From JBCCJA01 sp039045975 (GTDB lineage Bacteria > Planctomycetota > Planctomycetia > Planctomycetales > Planctomycetaceae): a stretch of 64,000 nucleotides of DNA. The translations under genes and the position numbers were made by a program. Under the pieces are notes generated by a model, which worked only from the letters and a program-made list of their open reading frames with translations, did no database searches and was not told the origin of the DNA. Below, piece after piece: positions 24,698 to 33,849 of this stretch. Each line of letters begins with the position of its first letter. Within the stretch, counting starts at the first letter, position 1. Location: positions 1 to 64,000 of the forward strand of contig JBCCJA010000015.1 in NCBI GenBank assembly GCA_039045975.1. Direction: 5' to 3'.

Positions 24698-27202
24698 GTG
24701 AGCGACACGCCGCAAGACGACGTAAACAAAGACGAATCATCGTCTTACGACGAAACCTCGATGAAAGCCCTGAAGGGCATCGAGGGCATCCGCCATCGGC
24801 CCGCGATGTACATCGGCGGGACCGACGCGGTCGGGCTGCACCACCTCGCCTACGAGGTCTTCGACAACGTCGTCGACGAGTTCGTGAACCGGAAGGCGTC
24901 GAAGGCCGAGGTGACGATTCATCCCGACGGGTCGCTGTCGGTCGCCGACGACGGCCGCGGTATCCCGGTCGGCCCGATGCCGGGCGATGAGAAGGGACGC
25001 AGCGCTCTCGAAGTCGTCTTCACCGAGATCCACGCCGGCGGGAAGTTCGATCGCGATTCCGGCTACGCGACCGGCACGGGCGGCCTCCACGGCGTCGGCA
25101 TCACGGCCGTCAACGCTTGCTCGGAGTGGCTCGAGGCCGAGGTCTGCCGTGAAGGTCACGTCTGGCGGATGGAGTTCAACGAAGGCTTACTCACGAAGCC
25201 TCTCGAACAGGGCACCGCCACCGACAAGACCGGGACGACGATCACCTTCAAGCCCGATCCCAAGATCTTCACCGACGTCGAATACAGCTATGAGACTCTC
25301 CACCGCCGGCTACAAGACGCCTGTTTCTTGAACGCAGGCTTCCGGGCCGTACTCGTCGACGAGCGCACCGGCAAGCGGGAAGAGTTTTACTACGAAGACG
25401 GCCTGAAAGAATTCGTCCGCTATCTCAACCGGACCGAGACGGCGATCTTTCCCGAGGTCATTGACCTTCAAGGCGAAGACCCCGACGCACAGGTGCAGGT
25501 CCACGTCGCGTTTCAATATTCGACGGCGTTCACCGAATCGATCCGCTGTTACGGGAACGGTATTTACAACAGTGAGGGCGGCACGCACCTCTCGGGATTT
25601 AAAACCGCCCTCACACGGACCCTCAACGCCTACGGCAAGGCCAAAAACGCATTCAAAGACATCGTCCCCGCCGGCGATGACTTTCGTGAAGGTCTCGCCG
25701 CGATCGTCACCGCCCGCGTGCCCGACCCACAGTTCGAAGCCCAGACGAAAATCAAACTCCAGAACCCCGAGGTCGAAGGGGCCGTCAACAGTCTCGTCGG
25801 GGCCGCGTTCGCGCAATACCTCGAAGAGCACCCGAACATTGCTAAGGTGATCCTCGACAAAGCGGTCAAGGCCGCCGAGGCCCGCGAGGCGGCCAAAAAA
25901 GCTCGCGAGATGGTCCGCCGCAAAGGCGCCCTCACGACCGGCGGCCTGCCCGAAAAACTCCGAGACTGCCGCAGCCGCGAACTCGACATTACCGAAGTTT
26001 ATCTCGTCGAAGGCGACTCGGCCGGCGGCTCGGCCGACACCGGTCGCGATTCCAACACCCAGGCGATCCTGCCGCTCCGCGGGAAAATCTTAAACGTCGA
26101 GAAGGCCCAGCTCGTCAAGGTCCTCGACAACGCCGAGATCTCGAACATCTTCAAGGCGATCGGCATCCCGCCGCAGGCCGAGAGCGACGACATCTCAAAG
26201 CGTCGGTACGGCAAGATCATCCTGATGACCGACGCCGACGTCGACGGAAGTCACATCCGTACACTTCTGCTGACTTTTATTTTTCGCCACATGCGGGAAC
26301 TCGTGAAGCAGGGTTGCGTCTATATCGCCCAGCCGCCGCTCTATCGGGTCATGAAGAAGGGCCAGAAGGAGGCTCGGTACGTCCAGGACCACGAGTCGAT
26401 GCAGGAGGAACTGACCCTCCTCGGCCGCTCGGGTGCCGCCCTCCGCGATAAGAACACCGACGTCGATCTCGAATTGATCGACGGCGAGAGCTTCGACGCG
26501 ATTCTTAAATTGGTCGCCGAACTCGAGGCCCCGCTCGGCACGCTCGAACGCCGCGGCATCGACCTGCGGTGGCTCGCGACGCACCGCCGGACGGAGGAGG
26601 GCCTGCTTCCCAAGTTCCGCGTCACGATCGGCGCCGAGGAGTTCTGGCCCGCCCGCGAGGCCGACGTCGAGAAGCTACTCGAAGAACGCGGCCTCTCGCC
26701 CGAGCCGACCGCCGAAGACGCCGAGTCGAACGGCCATGCCGGTCCGCACGTCGAGAAGGTCGAGCTCTACGAGGTCCGCACGATCAACGACCGGCTCAAA
26801 AAACTCCGCGGCTACGGCTTCGGGCTCGACCACTTCCTGCCGAAACTGACGGCCTCCCGCGAGGTCGCCATGCCGTTCGAGTTGGTTTACGCCAAGGGCG
26901 ACGGCGAGGAAGCCAAGGAGCGCGTCATCCCCTTCGCGACCCTCCGCGACCTGCCGCTCGAATTGCGGGGCCAGGGCGAGAAGGGCCTGCAGCTGACCCG
27001 CTTCAAGGGCCTCGGCGAAATGGACTCCGACGAGCTTTGGACGACGAGCATGGACCCGGAGACGCGGACGCTGCTCAAAGTCACGATGGAAGACGCCGCC
27101 GCCGCCGACGAAATCTTCCGCGTCCTCATGGGCGACGCCGTCGAACCCCGCCGCGAGTTCATCGAAACGCACGCGCTCGAGGTGACCGAACTCGACGTTT
27201 GA
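24698..27202 (+). CDS. gyrB: DNA gyrase subunit B
   Basis: 834 residues from GTG at 24698. GHKL ATPase domain: RPAMYIGGTD, EVFDNVVDEF, VADDGRGIPVG, TGTGGLHGVGI; transducer domain; TOPRIM: VYLVEGDSAGGSA, QAILPLRGKILNVEKA, LMTDADVDGSHIRTLLLTF; C-terminal tail with LTRFKGLGEMD and ELWTTSMDPETRTL. Partner of GyrA in ATP-driven negative supercoiling. A Glu-rich spacer (EERGLSPEPTAEDAESNG) lies in the middle of the C-terminal half. GyrA is not in the window. Confidence 0.97.
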   Translation: MSDTPQDDVNKDESSSYDETSMKALKGIEGIRHRPAMYIGGTDAVGLHHLAYEVFDNVVDEFVNRKASKAEVTIHPDGSLSVADDGRGIPVGPMPGDEKGRSALEVVFTEIHAGGKFDRDSGYATGTGGLHGVGITAVNACSEWLEAEVCREGHVWRMEFNEGLLTKPLEQGTATDKTGTTITFKPDPKIFTDVEYSYETLHRRLQDACFLNAGFRAVLVDERTGKREEFYYEDGLKEFVRYLNRTETAIFPEVIDLQGEDPDAQVQVHVAFQYSTAFTESIRCYGNGIYNSEGGTHLSGFKTALTRTLNAYGKAKNAFKDIVPAGDDFREGLAAIVTARVPDPQFEAQTKIKLQNPEVEGAVNSLVGAAFAQYLEEHPNIAKVILDKAVKAAEAREAAKKAREMVRRKGALTTGGLPEKLRDCRSRELDITEVYLVEGDSAGGSADTGRDSNTQAILPLRGKILNVEKAQLVKVLDNAEISNIFKAIGIPPQAESDDISKRRYGKIILMTDADVDGSHIRTLLLTFIFRHMRELVKQGCVYIAQPPLYRVMKKGQKEARYVQDHESMQEELTLLGRSGAALRDKNTDVDLELIDGESFDAILKLVAELEAPLGTLERRGIDLRWLATHRRTEEGLLPKFRVTIGAEEFWPAREADVEKLLEERGLSPEPTAEDAESNGHAGPHVEKVELYEVRTINDRLKKLRGYGFGLDHFLPKLTASREVAMPFELVYAKGDGEEAKERVIPFATLRDLPLELRGQGEKGLQLTRFKGLGEMDSDELWTTSMDPETRTLLKVTMEDAAAADEIFRVLMGDAVEPRREFIETHALEVTELDV

Positions 27203-27265
27203 CGTGTCGCCAGCGGCGGAGACGTGCTACGACGCCACGGTCAAGGACCGCGGCGGGACGAGACC

Positions 27266-28054
27266 ATGTGGCGGACGGCGTATACGGCCGGTGTGATCTG
27301 TGGCGTGTTCGCGACCGCGAACGGGAGCGAACGGGCCGATCCGCCGGGGCGACCGATGACCATCTCGTGGCGATCCGACGAGTCCCAGCAGCGGTTCTCA
27401 CGCGTCGCGTCGTCGTCCGACTTCGTCCGCCTCGCCCCGCGGTTTCAGCCGCAGGCGAATCCGCTGTATTGCGGGATCGCGACGTCGACGATCGCGCTCA
27501 ACACGCTGCGACAAGGGGTCGGCACGGCTCCGAGCGAAGCCGCCTTCGAGGTCGCCAAGCCGGACGAGTTCGGCGGCGGAACGATCGCGTACCCGGCCTA
27601 CACTCAGGCGACGCTGCTCGACGCGTCGACCGAATCGATCAAGCCACGCGGCGTCGTCCGGCTCGAAGCGCGGAACGCGGCCGGCGATTGGGACCCGGGG
27701 CTGACGCTTGCACAGATCGAAGCGCTACTGAGGCATTACGGCCTTGAGGCCGACCGGACGTCTGCAGACAAGGCCGATATCAACATCTTCCGAGAAACGG
27801 CCCGCGATGTCCTGAACGATGACGGACGCCTTCTCGTCTGCAATTTCGTCGGCCGGGAGCTGGGTCTGACGACCGGCGGGCACATCTCGCCGCTGGCGGC
27901 TTACGACGCCGAGACCGATTCTGTCCTCGTGCTCGACGTCGCGGGACACAAAAACGGCTGGTACTGGGTCGGCGTCGGCGATCTTTATAGGGCGATGCAC
28001 ACCAAAGACGGCGACGCCTACCGCGGCTGGCTGGTCGTGGCGGAGGGGTCGTGA
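27266..28054 (+). CDS. Phytochelatin-synthase-like papain-fold protein, secreted
   Basis: The ATG at 27266 gives a signal-like N-terminus (MWRTAYTAGVICGVFATANG); a GTG 42 bp upstream is the alternative. The catalytic triad of the family is visible: Cys in NPLYCGIATSTIALNTL, His in GHISPLAAYD, Asp in SVLVLDVAGHKNGWYWV. Plant enzymes transfer gamma-Glu-Cys between glutathiones; short bacterial forms mostly hydrolyse glutathione or related peptides. Length (262 aa) fits the bacterial type. The stop shares a base with the ATG of the next gene (tgATG), so translation is coupled. Confidence 0.82.
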   Translation: MWRTAYTAGVICGVFATANGSERADPPGRPMTISWRSDESQQRFSRVASSSDFVRLAPRFQPQANPLYCGIATSTIALNTLRQGVGTAPSEAAFEVAKPDEFGGGTIAYPAYTQATLLDASTESIKPRGVVRLEARNAAGDWDPGLTLAQIEALLRHYGLEADRTSADKADINIFRETARDVLNDDGRLLVCNFVGRELGLTTGGHISPLAAYDAETDSVLVLDVAGHKNGWYWVGVGDLYRAMHTKDGDAYRGWLVVAEGS

Positions 28055-28587
28055 TGACGCCCGAGATGTCGCTCGCCGTCTTCGCGTCGGTCGTCTCGCT
28101 TGTCGAGTTGTCGCTGATCGTGGTGACGTTCTCCGTGACGAGCCGACATTTTAAGATCGTGCGGGCGTCGTCTTATATCGAGCGGTTTAATTCGGACGAG
28201 TTCGTCCGCACGCGGATGACGGTCGACGCCTGGCTCGACCGGCTCTGGGACCGGCCCTATCGGGCCCTCGCCGAGCTCGACCGCGACCGCGAACTCAACG
28301 CCCGCGTGCGGCTGTTCGCGAACCTGTTCCAGGAGCTGGCTGTCGGCTATTACCGCGGGATCGTGGCGAAGGACGTCGTCGCCGACACGTTCGATTATCT
28401 GGTGCCGCACTACTGGGGCCGGCTCGAGCCGTGGGTCCGCACGGCCCGTAGCGCCGGCTCGCCGACGATGTACGCGAACTTCGAACGCCTCGGCGTCCAC
28501 TTCGGCGGCGGCACGGCCGGCGGCGGCGAGCCGATCGTGTTCGGCCGCTGGGACGGCGATGACGAGCCGTACCGCCGGGCGGCGTGA
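28054..28587 (+). CDS. Small membrane-anchored protein (DUF4760-like), unknown
   Basis: 177 residues from ATG at 28054 (GTG at 28051 also possible). One N-terminal membrane helix (SLAVFASVVSLVELSLIVVTF), then a helical soluble domain with SSYIERFNSDEF, WLDRLWDRPYR, RVRLFANLFQELAVGYYRG. The layout resembles DUF4760-type proteins, though I am not sure of the family. The start overlaps the end of the phytochelatin-synthase-like gene and the stop is 90 bp before lnt, so all three are probably one transcript. Confidence 0.65.
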   Translation: MTPEMSLAVFASVVSLVELSLIVVTFSVTSRHFKIVRASSYIERFNSDEFVRTRMTVDAWLDRLWDRPYRALAELDRDRELNARVRLFANLFQELAVGYYRGIVAKDVVADTFDYLVPHYWGRLEPWVRTARSAGSPTMYANFERLGVHFGGGTAGGGEPIVFGRWDGDDEPYRRAA

Positions 28588-28676
28588 CGCCCGACCCCGC
28601 ATTGCCCCCGACTCGGCCGGTGAACGATGATCGGCGTCGTCCGCGACGAACGCGGGCGTCCGGGCAGGAGACCCTC

Positions 28677-30527
28677 ATGACGGTGGATCTGGTGACGCGT
28701 CCCGAACAGGACTCCGCGGTCTCGCCCGGCGTCGGCCCGGATGACGAGCTGCGGCCGGCGATCCGGACGATCCTGGAGACCGCCCGGCCCGAGCCGCGGG
28801 GGTCGGCGAAGGGGGTGCTCGCGGTCGTGGCCGCGTTCGCGGGGCTGTTCTTCGCGACCTTCTTCCCGCTCGACTTCGGGCCGCTGGGGTGGTTCGTGCT
28901 GGCCCCGCTCGTGCCGGCCTGCGTGATCGCCCGGCCGACGCGTAAGATGTATCTGACATTGTACTTAGGCGGACTGATCGCCTGGGTGCCGACGCTACAG
29001 TGGATGCGCATCGGCGACCCGTCGATGATCGCGGCGTGGCTGGCGTTGGCGGCGTACCTGGCGGCCTATCTGCCGGTGACGGTGTTCGCGACGCGGGGCC
29101 TGCGGCGGATCGGGCTGCCGGTCGTCGTCGCGTTGCCGGCGGTCTGGGTGGCGGGGGAGTACGCGCGGGCCCACCTGCTGACCGGGTTCTCGTGGTACTA
29201 CCTCGGGCACACGCAGTGGCGGTGGACGGCGGTGACACAGGTTGCCGATCTGGTCGGGGCGTACGGCGTGAGCTTCGTCGTCGCGGGCGTCGGCGCGGCG
29301 GCCGGGCTGTGGCTGCCGGTGTCGCTGTACCGCCGGCTGGGGCTGGCCGGCGGCGACCTGCCGGAGGTCGCGATCATGGCGCGGTCCCGCTTCGGCGCGA
29401 CGGCGTGGGCGTTGACACTGGTGGCGGCTGCGGTCGGATACGGCTCGTGGCGGACGGCGGGCGAGCCGTTCGAGCCGGGGCTGCGGGTCGGGCTCGCCCA
29501 GGGCTCGTACCCGACGCGGCTGAATGGTGAGGGCGTCGACCCGGGCGAGCGTTATCGGACGCAACACACGCTGACGGGGTTGACCGTGCCGTATCGGCCC
29601 GACCTCGTCGTGTGGCCCGAGACGGTCGTGACCTGGCCGCTGCTGACGGCCGATCCGGCCCTGAGTGACGCGGCCCTGCGGGCCGTCGTGCCGGACATCC
29701 CGCCGCGGGCCTTCGCCGATGAGGGCCTGCGGACGATTCTTAACGACCTGGCGACACAGGCGGGGGCGGCGATGGCGATCGGTCTGACCGCCGGCGACGC
29801 GACGCCCGAGGGTTTCCGACTCTATAACAGCGTCGCGTACACGTTGCCGGAGGCGGGGCTCGTCGGACGTTACGACAAGGTGCACCGCGTCCCGTTCGGC
29901 GAATATATTCCGCTGGAGAAATCGCTGCCGTGGCTGCAGTCGTTCACGCCGTACCGCGGCGATTTCGGGATCGATGCGGGTGTCGGTCCGGTGACGTTTA
30001 AAGTCCCGGTCGAAGGCCGTGACGAGCCCGTAACGGCGTCGTCGCTGATCTGCTTCGAAGACACGGTCCCGCACCTGGCGACGCGGTTCGCGCGGGAGAC
30101 GCCGGCCGACGTTTTCTTAAATCTCTCGAACGACGGCTGGTTCGATCATTCGCCGGAGCAGCGGCAGCACCTCGTGACGGCCTCGTTCCGGGCGATCGAG
30201 ACGCGGACGCCGCTGGTCCGCTGCTCGAACACCGGCGTCTCGGCCGCGATCGACGGCAACGGCCGGCTGCGGGAGCCTGTCGCGGTGTTAAACGCGGCGG
30301 GCGAAGAGACGAGCTATTGGGCCGACCCGTCGCCCGGTTCGCTCGGCCGGCCCCGCCCGCAACAGGACGAGCACCTCGCGGTCGTCGTCGACGTGCCGCT
30401 CGATACACGGGCGAGTTTTTACGTCGCGACGGGCGACTACTTCGCGGGCGGATGCGGACTCTTCGCCGCTTGCGGGCTGGTAGCCGGCGTCTTCACGCGA
30501 CGGCGTCCCGACAGGTCGACCCGATAG
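28677..30527 (+). CDS. lnt: Apolipoprotein N-acyltransferase
   Basis: 616 residues from ATG at 28677, which has AGGAG 6-7 bases upstream; a GTG at 28584 overlapping the previous stop would add a basic Pro/Arg-rich tail and is less likely. About six N-terminal membrane helices precede a nitrilase domain with catalytic Glu (VVWPETVVTWPL), Lys (GRYDKVHRVPFGEYIPLE) and Cys (SSLICFEDTVP). Adds the third acyl chain to lipoproteins at the inner membrane; matches the many lipoproteins here. A C-terminal membrane helix follows the nitrilase domain. Confidence 0.95.
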   Translation: MTVDLVTRPEQDSAVSPGVGPDDELRPAIRTILETARPEPRGSAKGVLAVVAAFAGLFFATFFPLDFGPLGWFVLAPLVPACVIARPTRKMYLTLYLGGLIAWVPTLQWMRIGDPSMIAAWLALAAYLAAYLPVTVFATRGLRRIGLPVVVALPAVWVAGEYARAHLLTGFSWYYLGHTQWRWTAVTQVADLVGAYGVSFVVAGVGAAAGLWLPVSLYRRLGLAGGDLPEVAIMARSRFGATAWALTLVAAAVGYGSWRTAGEPFEPGLRVGLAQGSYPTRLNGEGVDPGERYRTQHTLTGLTVPYRPDLVVWPETVVTWPLLTADPALSDAALRAVVPDIPPRAFADEGLRTILNDLATQAGAAMAIGLTAGDATPEGFRLYNSVAYTLPEAGLVGRYDKVHRVPFGEYIPLEKSLPWLQSFTPYRGDFGIDAGVGPVTFKVPVEGRDEPVTASSLICFEDTVPHLATRFARETPADVFLNLSNDGWFDHSPEQRQHLVTASFRAIETRTPLVRCSNTGVSAAIDGNGRLREPVAVLNAAGEETSYWADPSPGSLGRPRPQQDEHLAVVVDVPLDTRASFYVATGDYFAGGCGLFAACGLVAGVFTRRRPDRSTR

Positions 30528-30548
30528 CCGGGTCGATCGCCGACGGTT

Positions 30549-31244
30549 TCAATCGTCGTCGTCATCGTCGTCGCTTTTGCCGACGATCTCTTCGATGGTT
30601 TCGACCGACGTCTCGACCGACCCGTCGTCGTAGGTGGTTGTCGTCGTCAGTGTCGTCGTCTTCGTCCGCGTCCCGTCGGGGTTCGGCGTCTCGGTCGTCA
30701 GTGTGTCGACGGCGACGTTCACGACTTCGCGGTCGTCGTCGCGTTCGATGCCGTCGTCAGGGTTGTCGTCGTCGACGAGGTCATACGGCTTGACGCGTGC
30801 CCCATAGTTTGACGCGATATCGGCCGGCATGACACAGCGGCCGACGAGCGTCGCGCCGTCGATGTAGTCGGGCGTGATATAAGCGACGTCGTTAAACTTG
30901 AGGGAGACGGTGACGGTGACCGGTTCGAGCGGGACGTTGATTTCGGACTTCGTCGGCGGGTCGAACGTGACCGTGTAATCGACGTCGGAGAATCCGGCGT
31001 TCGCCATCGCGGCGGTGACCATCGCGTTCGCCTGTGCCTGCGTCGATTCCCGGACCGAGTAGGTCCGCGCGGCGGCGTTGGCGGCCTCGTTGAGCGCGTG
31101 ATATGCCATCATCCCGCGGCCGAGCTCGATCGCGCCCAGCAGCAGCATCGAGATGACGGGCAGCACGACGGCGAACTCGACGACGGCACTGCCGTGTCGC
31201 CGTTGTTTAATATTTTTTGATCCCGGGCGGTCGCTGTCGGTCAT
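30549..31244 (-). CDS. TadE-like pseudopilin protein with acidic tail
   Basis: 231 residues. After a short basic N-terminus comes the TadE signature: GSAVVEFAVVLPVISMLLLGAIELGRG, a single membrane helix preceded by a Glu of the prepilin-type motif. The C-terminal third is Thr/Asp-rich (TRTKTTTLTTTTTYDDG) and ends in seven Asp. Minor pseudopilins of this type belong to Tad/Flp systems, but no tadA/B/C is in the window. Its ATG overlaps the stop of the vWA gene by 4 bp. Confidence 0.85.
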   Translation of the reverse strand: MTDSDRPGSKNIKQRRHGSAVVEFAVVLPVISMLLLGAIELGRGMMAYHALNEAANAAARTYSVRESTQAQANAMVTAAMANAGFSDVDYTVTFDPPTKSEINVPLEPVTVTVSLKFNDVAYITPDYIDGATLVGRCVMPADIASNYGARVKPYDLVDDDNPDDGIERDDDREVVNVAVDTLTTETPNPDGTRTKTTTLTTTTTYDDGSVETSVETIEEIVGKSDDDDDDD

Positions 31245-32440
31245 CGGACGAGCCTCGTGCGTTTGATCGATTCGGCGACCTCGCGGAACGCGGCGGTCAG
31301 GCGGCTGCTCAGTTCGCCGGCCGAACCGGACGCGATGAAGTGTTCGCCTTCGGTGCGGGCCGCTATCTGTTCCATCAGGGCTTCGTCGGCGCCGTTGCCG
31401 AGGCTGATCGTGTAAACCGTGACGTCGTTCGCGGCGGCGTAGTCGGCCATTTCGAGGGCGAACCCGGGGCCGTTGTTATTGGGCTTGTTCGCCCGGCCGT
31501 CGCTCATCAGGACGACATAATGCCCGACTCCCATCCGGCCCGAGGCGGTCAAATAATGGACCGAGTCGCGGAGCGCCCCGCCGACCGGGGTCCAGCCGTT
31601 ATATTTATTCGCGACGAGGACACGCGTCGTCAGGACCGAGTCGCGGAGCCCGGCCAGGTCGTAGGTCAATTCGGCCTCGAGCACGCCGACCCATTCGTTG
31701 GCGTTCTCGTCGCCCGATAACGGACCGGAGGTATAGATCGTCCCGTCGTGCCCGCGGGCGATCGGGTCGTAACTGCCTAGCAGAGCGCCGTAGCCCATGA
31801 CGCCGATCCGGTCGTCGTCGCTGACGCCGAGGATGACGTCGACGAACGTCGGCGCGGCGGCCCGCAACGCCTCGATCCGGCCCTGCGAGCCCATCGAGCC
31901 CGACAGGTCGAGCGTCATGATGATGTCCATCGGCGTGCCGCCGCCGACGGCGACCGCCTCGCGGTCGACGCGGAACGTCGTGCGATTGAAGATCCCGCCG
32001 AAGGCGAGCGGCTCGTTGGCGGCATCGGCGACGACGCGGACCGACTTCGGATCGGCCCCGCCGGGGCGGAAGTCGCTGGAGCTTTCTAGCCACGTGCCGG
32101 TCTCGACGGTGATCGCGTCGGTCGGCACGACGGCCTGACGGCCGACCGCGTTGAGTTGGACGAAGTGTTCCGCGTACAGCCGGGCCTGTTCGACGTCTTC
32201 CGGGTACTCCCGCAGGCTGAGCCCGGCGGCGATCGCCCCGGCGTCGACCGCGGACTGGGTCTGCGAACGCACGACGTACATCCAACTGACGTCGACGGCG
32301 AACGCGACCAGCCCGATCAGGAAAGTCGACAGGACGACGATCAGCACGATCGTCGCGCCCCGACGGTCGCGACGGACCGCGTTCGTGGGCGTCGGAATCG
32401 CCCGGGAGGTGAGTCCGGCGGCAGGTGCGGGTCGCGTCAC
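31241..32440 (-). CDS. TadG-like protein with von Willebrand A domain
   Basis: 399 residues from GTG at 32440, which overlaps the previous stop (GTGA). An upstream open frame exists but is antiparallel shadow of the preceding gene. N-terminal segment RRGATIVLIVVLSTFLIGLVAFAVD is a TadG/TadE-type membrane helix, followed by a Flp-pilus TadG-N style domain (TQSAVDAGAIAAGLSL) and a vWA domain with the MIDAS motif DLSGS, VVLMSDGRANKP and YTISLGNGADEALM. Likely envelope-anchored with a surface-exposed adhesive or metal-binding domain. Confidence 0.88.
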   Translation of the reverse strand: MTRPAPAAGLTSRAIPTPTNAVRRDRRGATIVLIVVLSTFLIGLVAFAVDVSWMYVVRSQTQSAVDAGAIAAGLSLREYPEDVEQARLYAEHFVQLNAVGRQAVVPTDAITVETGTWLESSSDFRPGGADPKSVRVVADAANEPLAFGGIFNRTTFRVDREAVAVGGGTPMDIIMTLDLSGSMGSQGRIEALRAAAPTFVDVILGVSDDDRIGVMGYGALLGSYDPIARGHDGTIYTSGPLSGDENANEWVGVLEAELTYDLAGLRDSVLTTRVLVANKYNGWTPVGGALRDSVHYLTASGRMGVGHYVVLMSDGRANKPNNNGPGFALEMADYAAANDVTVYTISLGNGADEALMEQIAARTEGEHFIASGSAGELSSRLTAAFREVAESIKRTRLVR

Positions 32441-32856
32441 GTCGCCTCCTTCGGCAGCGTGCAGGCGGCGGTGAAGGGGATGTCGGCCAAGAAGGACGGC
32501 GTCGGCAGCCAGGCGATGTCGGCGAACGTCGCCGTGACGGTCACGGTGATCGGGTTCCAGGAATCGACCGAGCGGAACGCGGTCGGGGTGACGGTGACGG
32601 TGTAGCCGTCGACCCCAGCGATATTGAGGACGTCTTCGACGGCGGCCTCGATGCGGGTCGTCGTCGCGTCTTCGAGCACGGCGACGCGGGCCCCGCCGCG
32701 GGCCGCCTCTTCCAAGGCGTTCACGGCCATGATGACGCGTTCGAATTCGATTGACGCGAACACGAATGTGAACAGCAGCGGCGCGACGACGGCGAACTCG
32801 ACCGCGGCGGCACCGCGGCGGAACGACGGTCGGCGGACTGCGTGACCGGTTGACAT
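32437..32856 (-). CDS. TadE-like pseudopilin protein
   Basis: 139 residues; RRGAAAVEFAVVAPLLFTFVFASIEFERV is the TadE N-terminal helix, followed by ALEEAARGGARVAVL and a small beta domain with VTVTVTATFADI. First gene of a three-gene operon (TadE / vWA-TadG / TadE) joined by 4-bp overlaps. Probably secreted across the membrane and held by its helix. Confidence 0.85.
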   Translation of the reverse strand: MSTGHAVRRPSFRRGAAAVEFAVVAPLLFTFVFASIEFERVIMAVNALEEAARGGARVAVLEDATTTRIEAAVEDVLNIAGVDGYTVTVTPTAFRSVDSWNPITVTVTATFADIAWLPTPSFLADIPFTAACTLPKEAT

Positions 32857-33034
32857 GGCGTTTCGGATCCCGCGAATCGGTCGCGAGCGGGGGACGGGCC
32901 GCCAAACGCTACGTCACAGGGTGAGGCCGGACACAAAAGTCGGCCGTCGCCGGAAGAGAGGCCGACAAAGCGCACGGCCGCGTCGGTCGTACCGATCGTG
33001 TCGGCCGTACCGCGGCCCGCTCGCTAGACGGCCG

Positions 33035-33661
33035 TCAGCGACGGACCGCCCGCGGGAACATCCACGTCCCGCCGCGGACGTCACCGAGTCGTGGTGACAG
33101 ACCCGGTCGGGCCGCGCCGTCGCCGAAGCGGGGCACGGCGGGCGGAGGCGGGAGGTCGACTGCCGGGTCGGGTCCGACCGGGACCGACAGCGTCGGGACG
33201 TCTTCGGCAGTCGCCGCCGGACCGGGCAGGAGGGCCGGCGCCATCGGGCGGACGGACGCCTCCGGTTCCGGCGGGCCCGGTGCCGGGGGGAGCGTCGGCC
33301 CGTCGGCGGACGGCGGCGGGGCGGGGGCGGGCGGGGATACGTATCGGGGCGTCTCGACCGACCGATTCACGACCGGTGCCCCGAACAGCACCGGGTCGAC
33401 GGCCGCGACCGCGGGCTCGATCACTGGCACGCGTCCGGGCCCGAGCCCGTATTGCCACCGCAGGTATTCGACGTACTGCCGTCGCTCCGGCAGGTGATCG
33501 ACGTGTTCGATCACGAACGCCGGCCGACCGTACGTGTTCGAGTCGGCCCAGAACCGCGTCTGTGAGTGCAGCCCGGTGTAGACGCAGCCGGGCAGAGTCG
33601 GTCCCGCCGCGAGGGCGAGTCCGAAGACGAACAGGCGGCGGATCGCGGGAGATCGTCTCAC
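33035..33661 (-). CDS. Proline-rich lipoprotein
   Basis: 208 residues from GTG at 33661. Signal peptide MRRSPAIRRLFVFGLALAAGPTLPGC with lipobox LPGC at Cys26. The next 75 residues (WADSNTYGRPAFVIEHVDHLPERRQYVEYLRW) look folded; the rest is Pro/Ala-rich and low complexity. No family recognised. Located 178 bp upstream of the TadE operon on the same strand, so it could be co-expressed with it. Confidence 0.65.
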   Translation of the reverse strand: MRRSPAIRRLFVFGLALAAGPTLPGCVYTGLHSQTRFWADSNTYGRPAFVIEHVDHLPERRQYVEYLRWQYGLGPGRVPVIEPAVAAVDPVLFGAPVVNRSVETPRYVSPPAPAPPPSADGPTLPPAPGPPEPEASVRPMAPALLPGPAATAEDVPTLSVPVGPDPAVDLPPPPAVPRFGDGAARPGLSPRLGDVRGGTWMFPRAVRR

Positions 33662-33849
33662 CTCGTGCCCATCGACTCGGCACGACCGCTGCGATGAGTC
33701 GACCCGGCACGACCCTCACGCGGCCCGCGACCGGCACCGGCTCCGCAGACAGCCCATTTTGAAGCCTTCTACGCGCGGGTTTCGCCCGGGCGTGTTCGTA
33801 CTTTCGGGGCCCGGCAGGGAAGGCCGTCACACCCGCACGGGGCCGACCG

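Noticed and set aside
32441..32905. 155-codon upstream extension of the vWA-TadG gene
   Set aside because: It overlaps the upstream TadE gene in another frame and is Arg-rich; GTG at 32440 overlaps the TadE stop and is the natural start.
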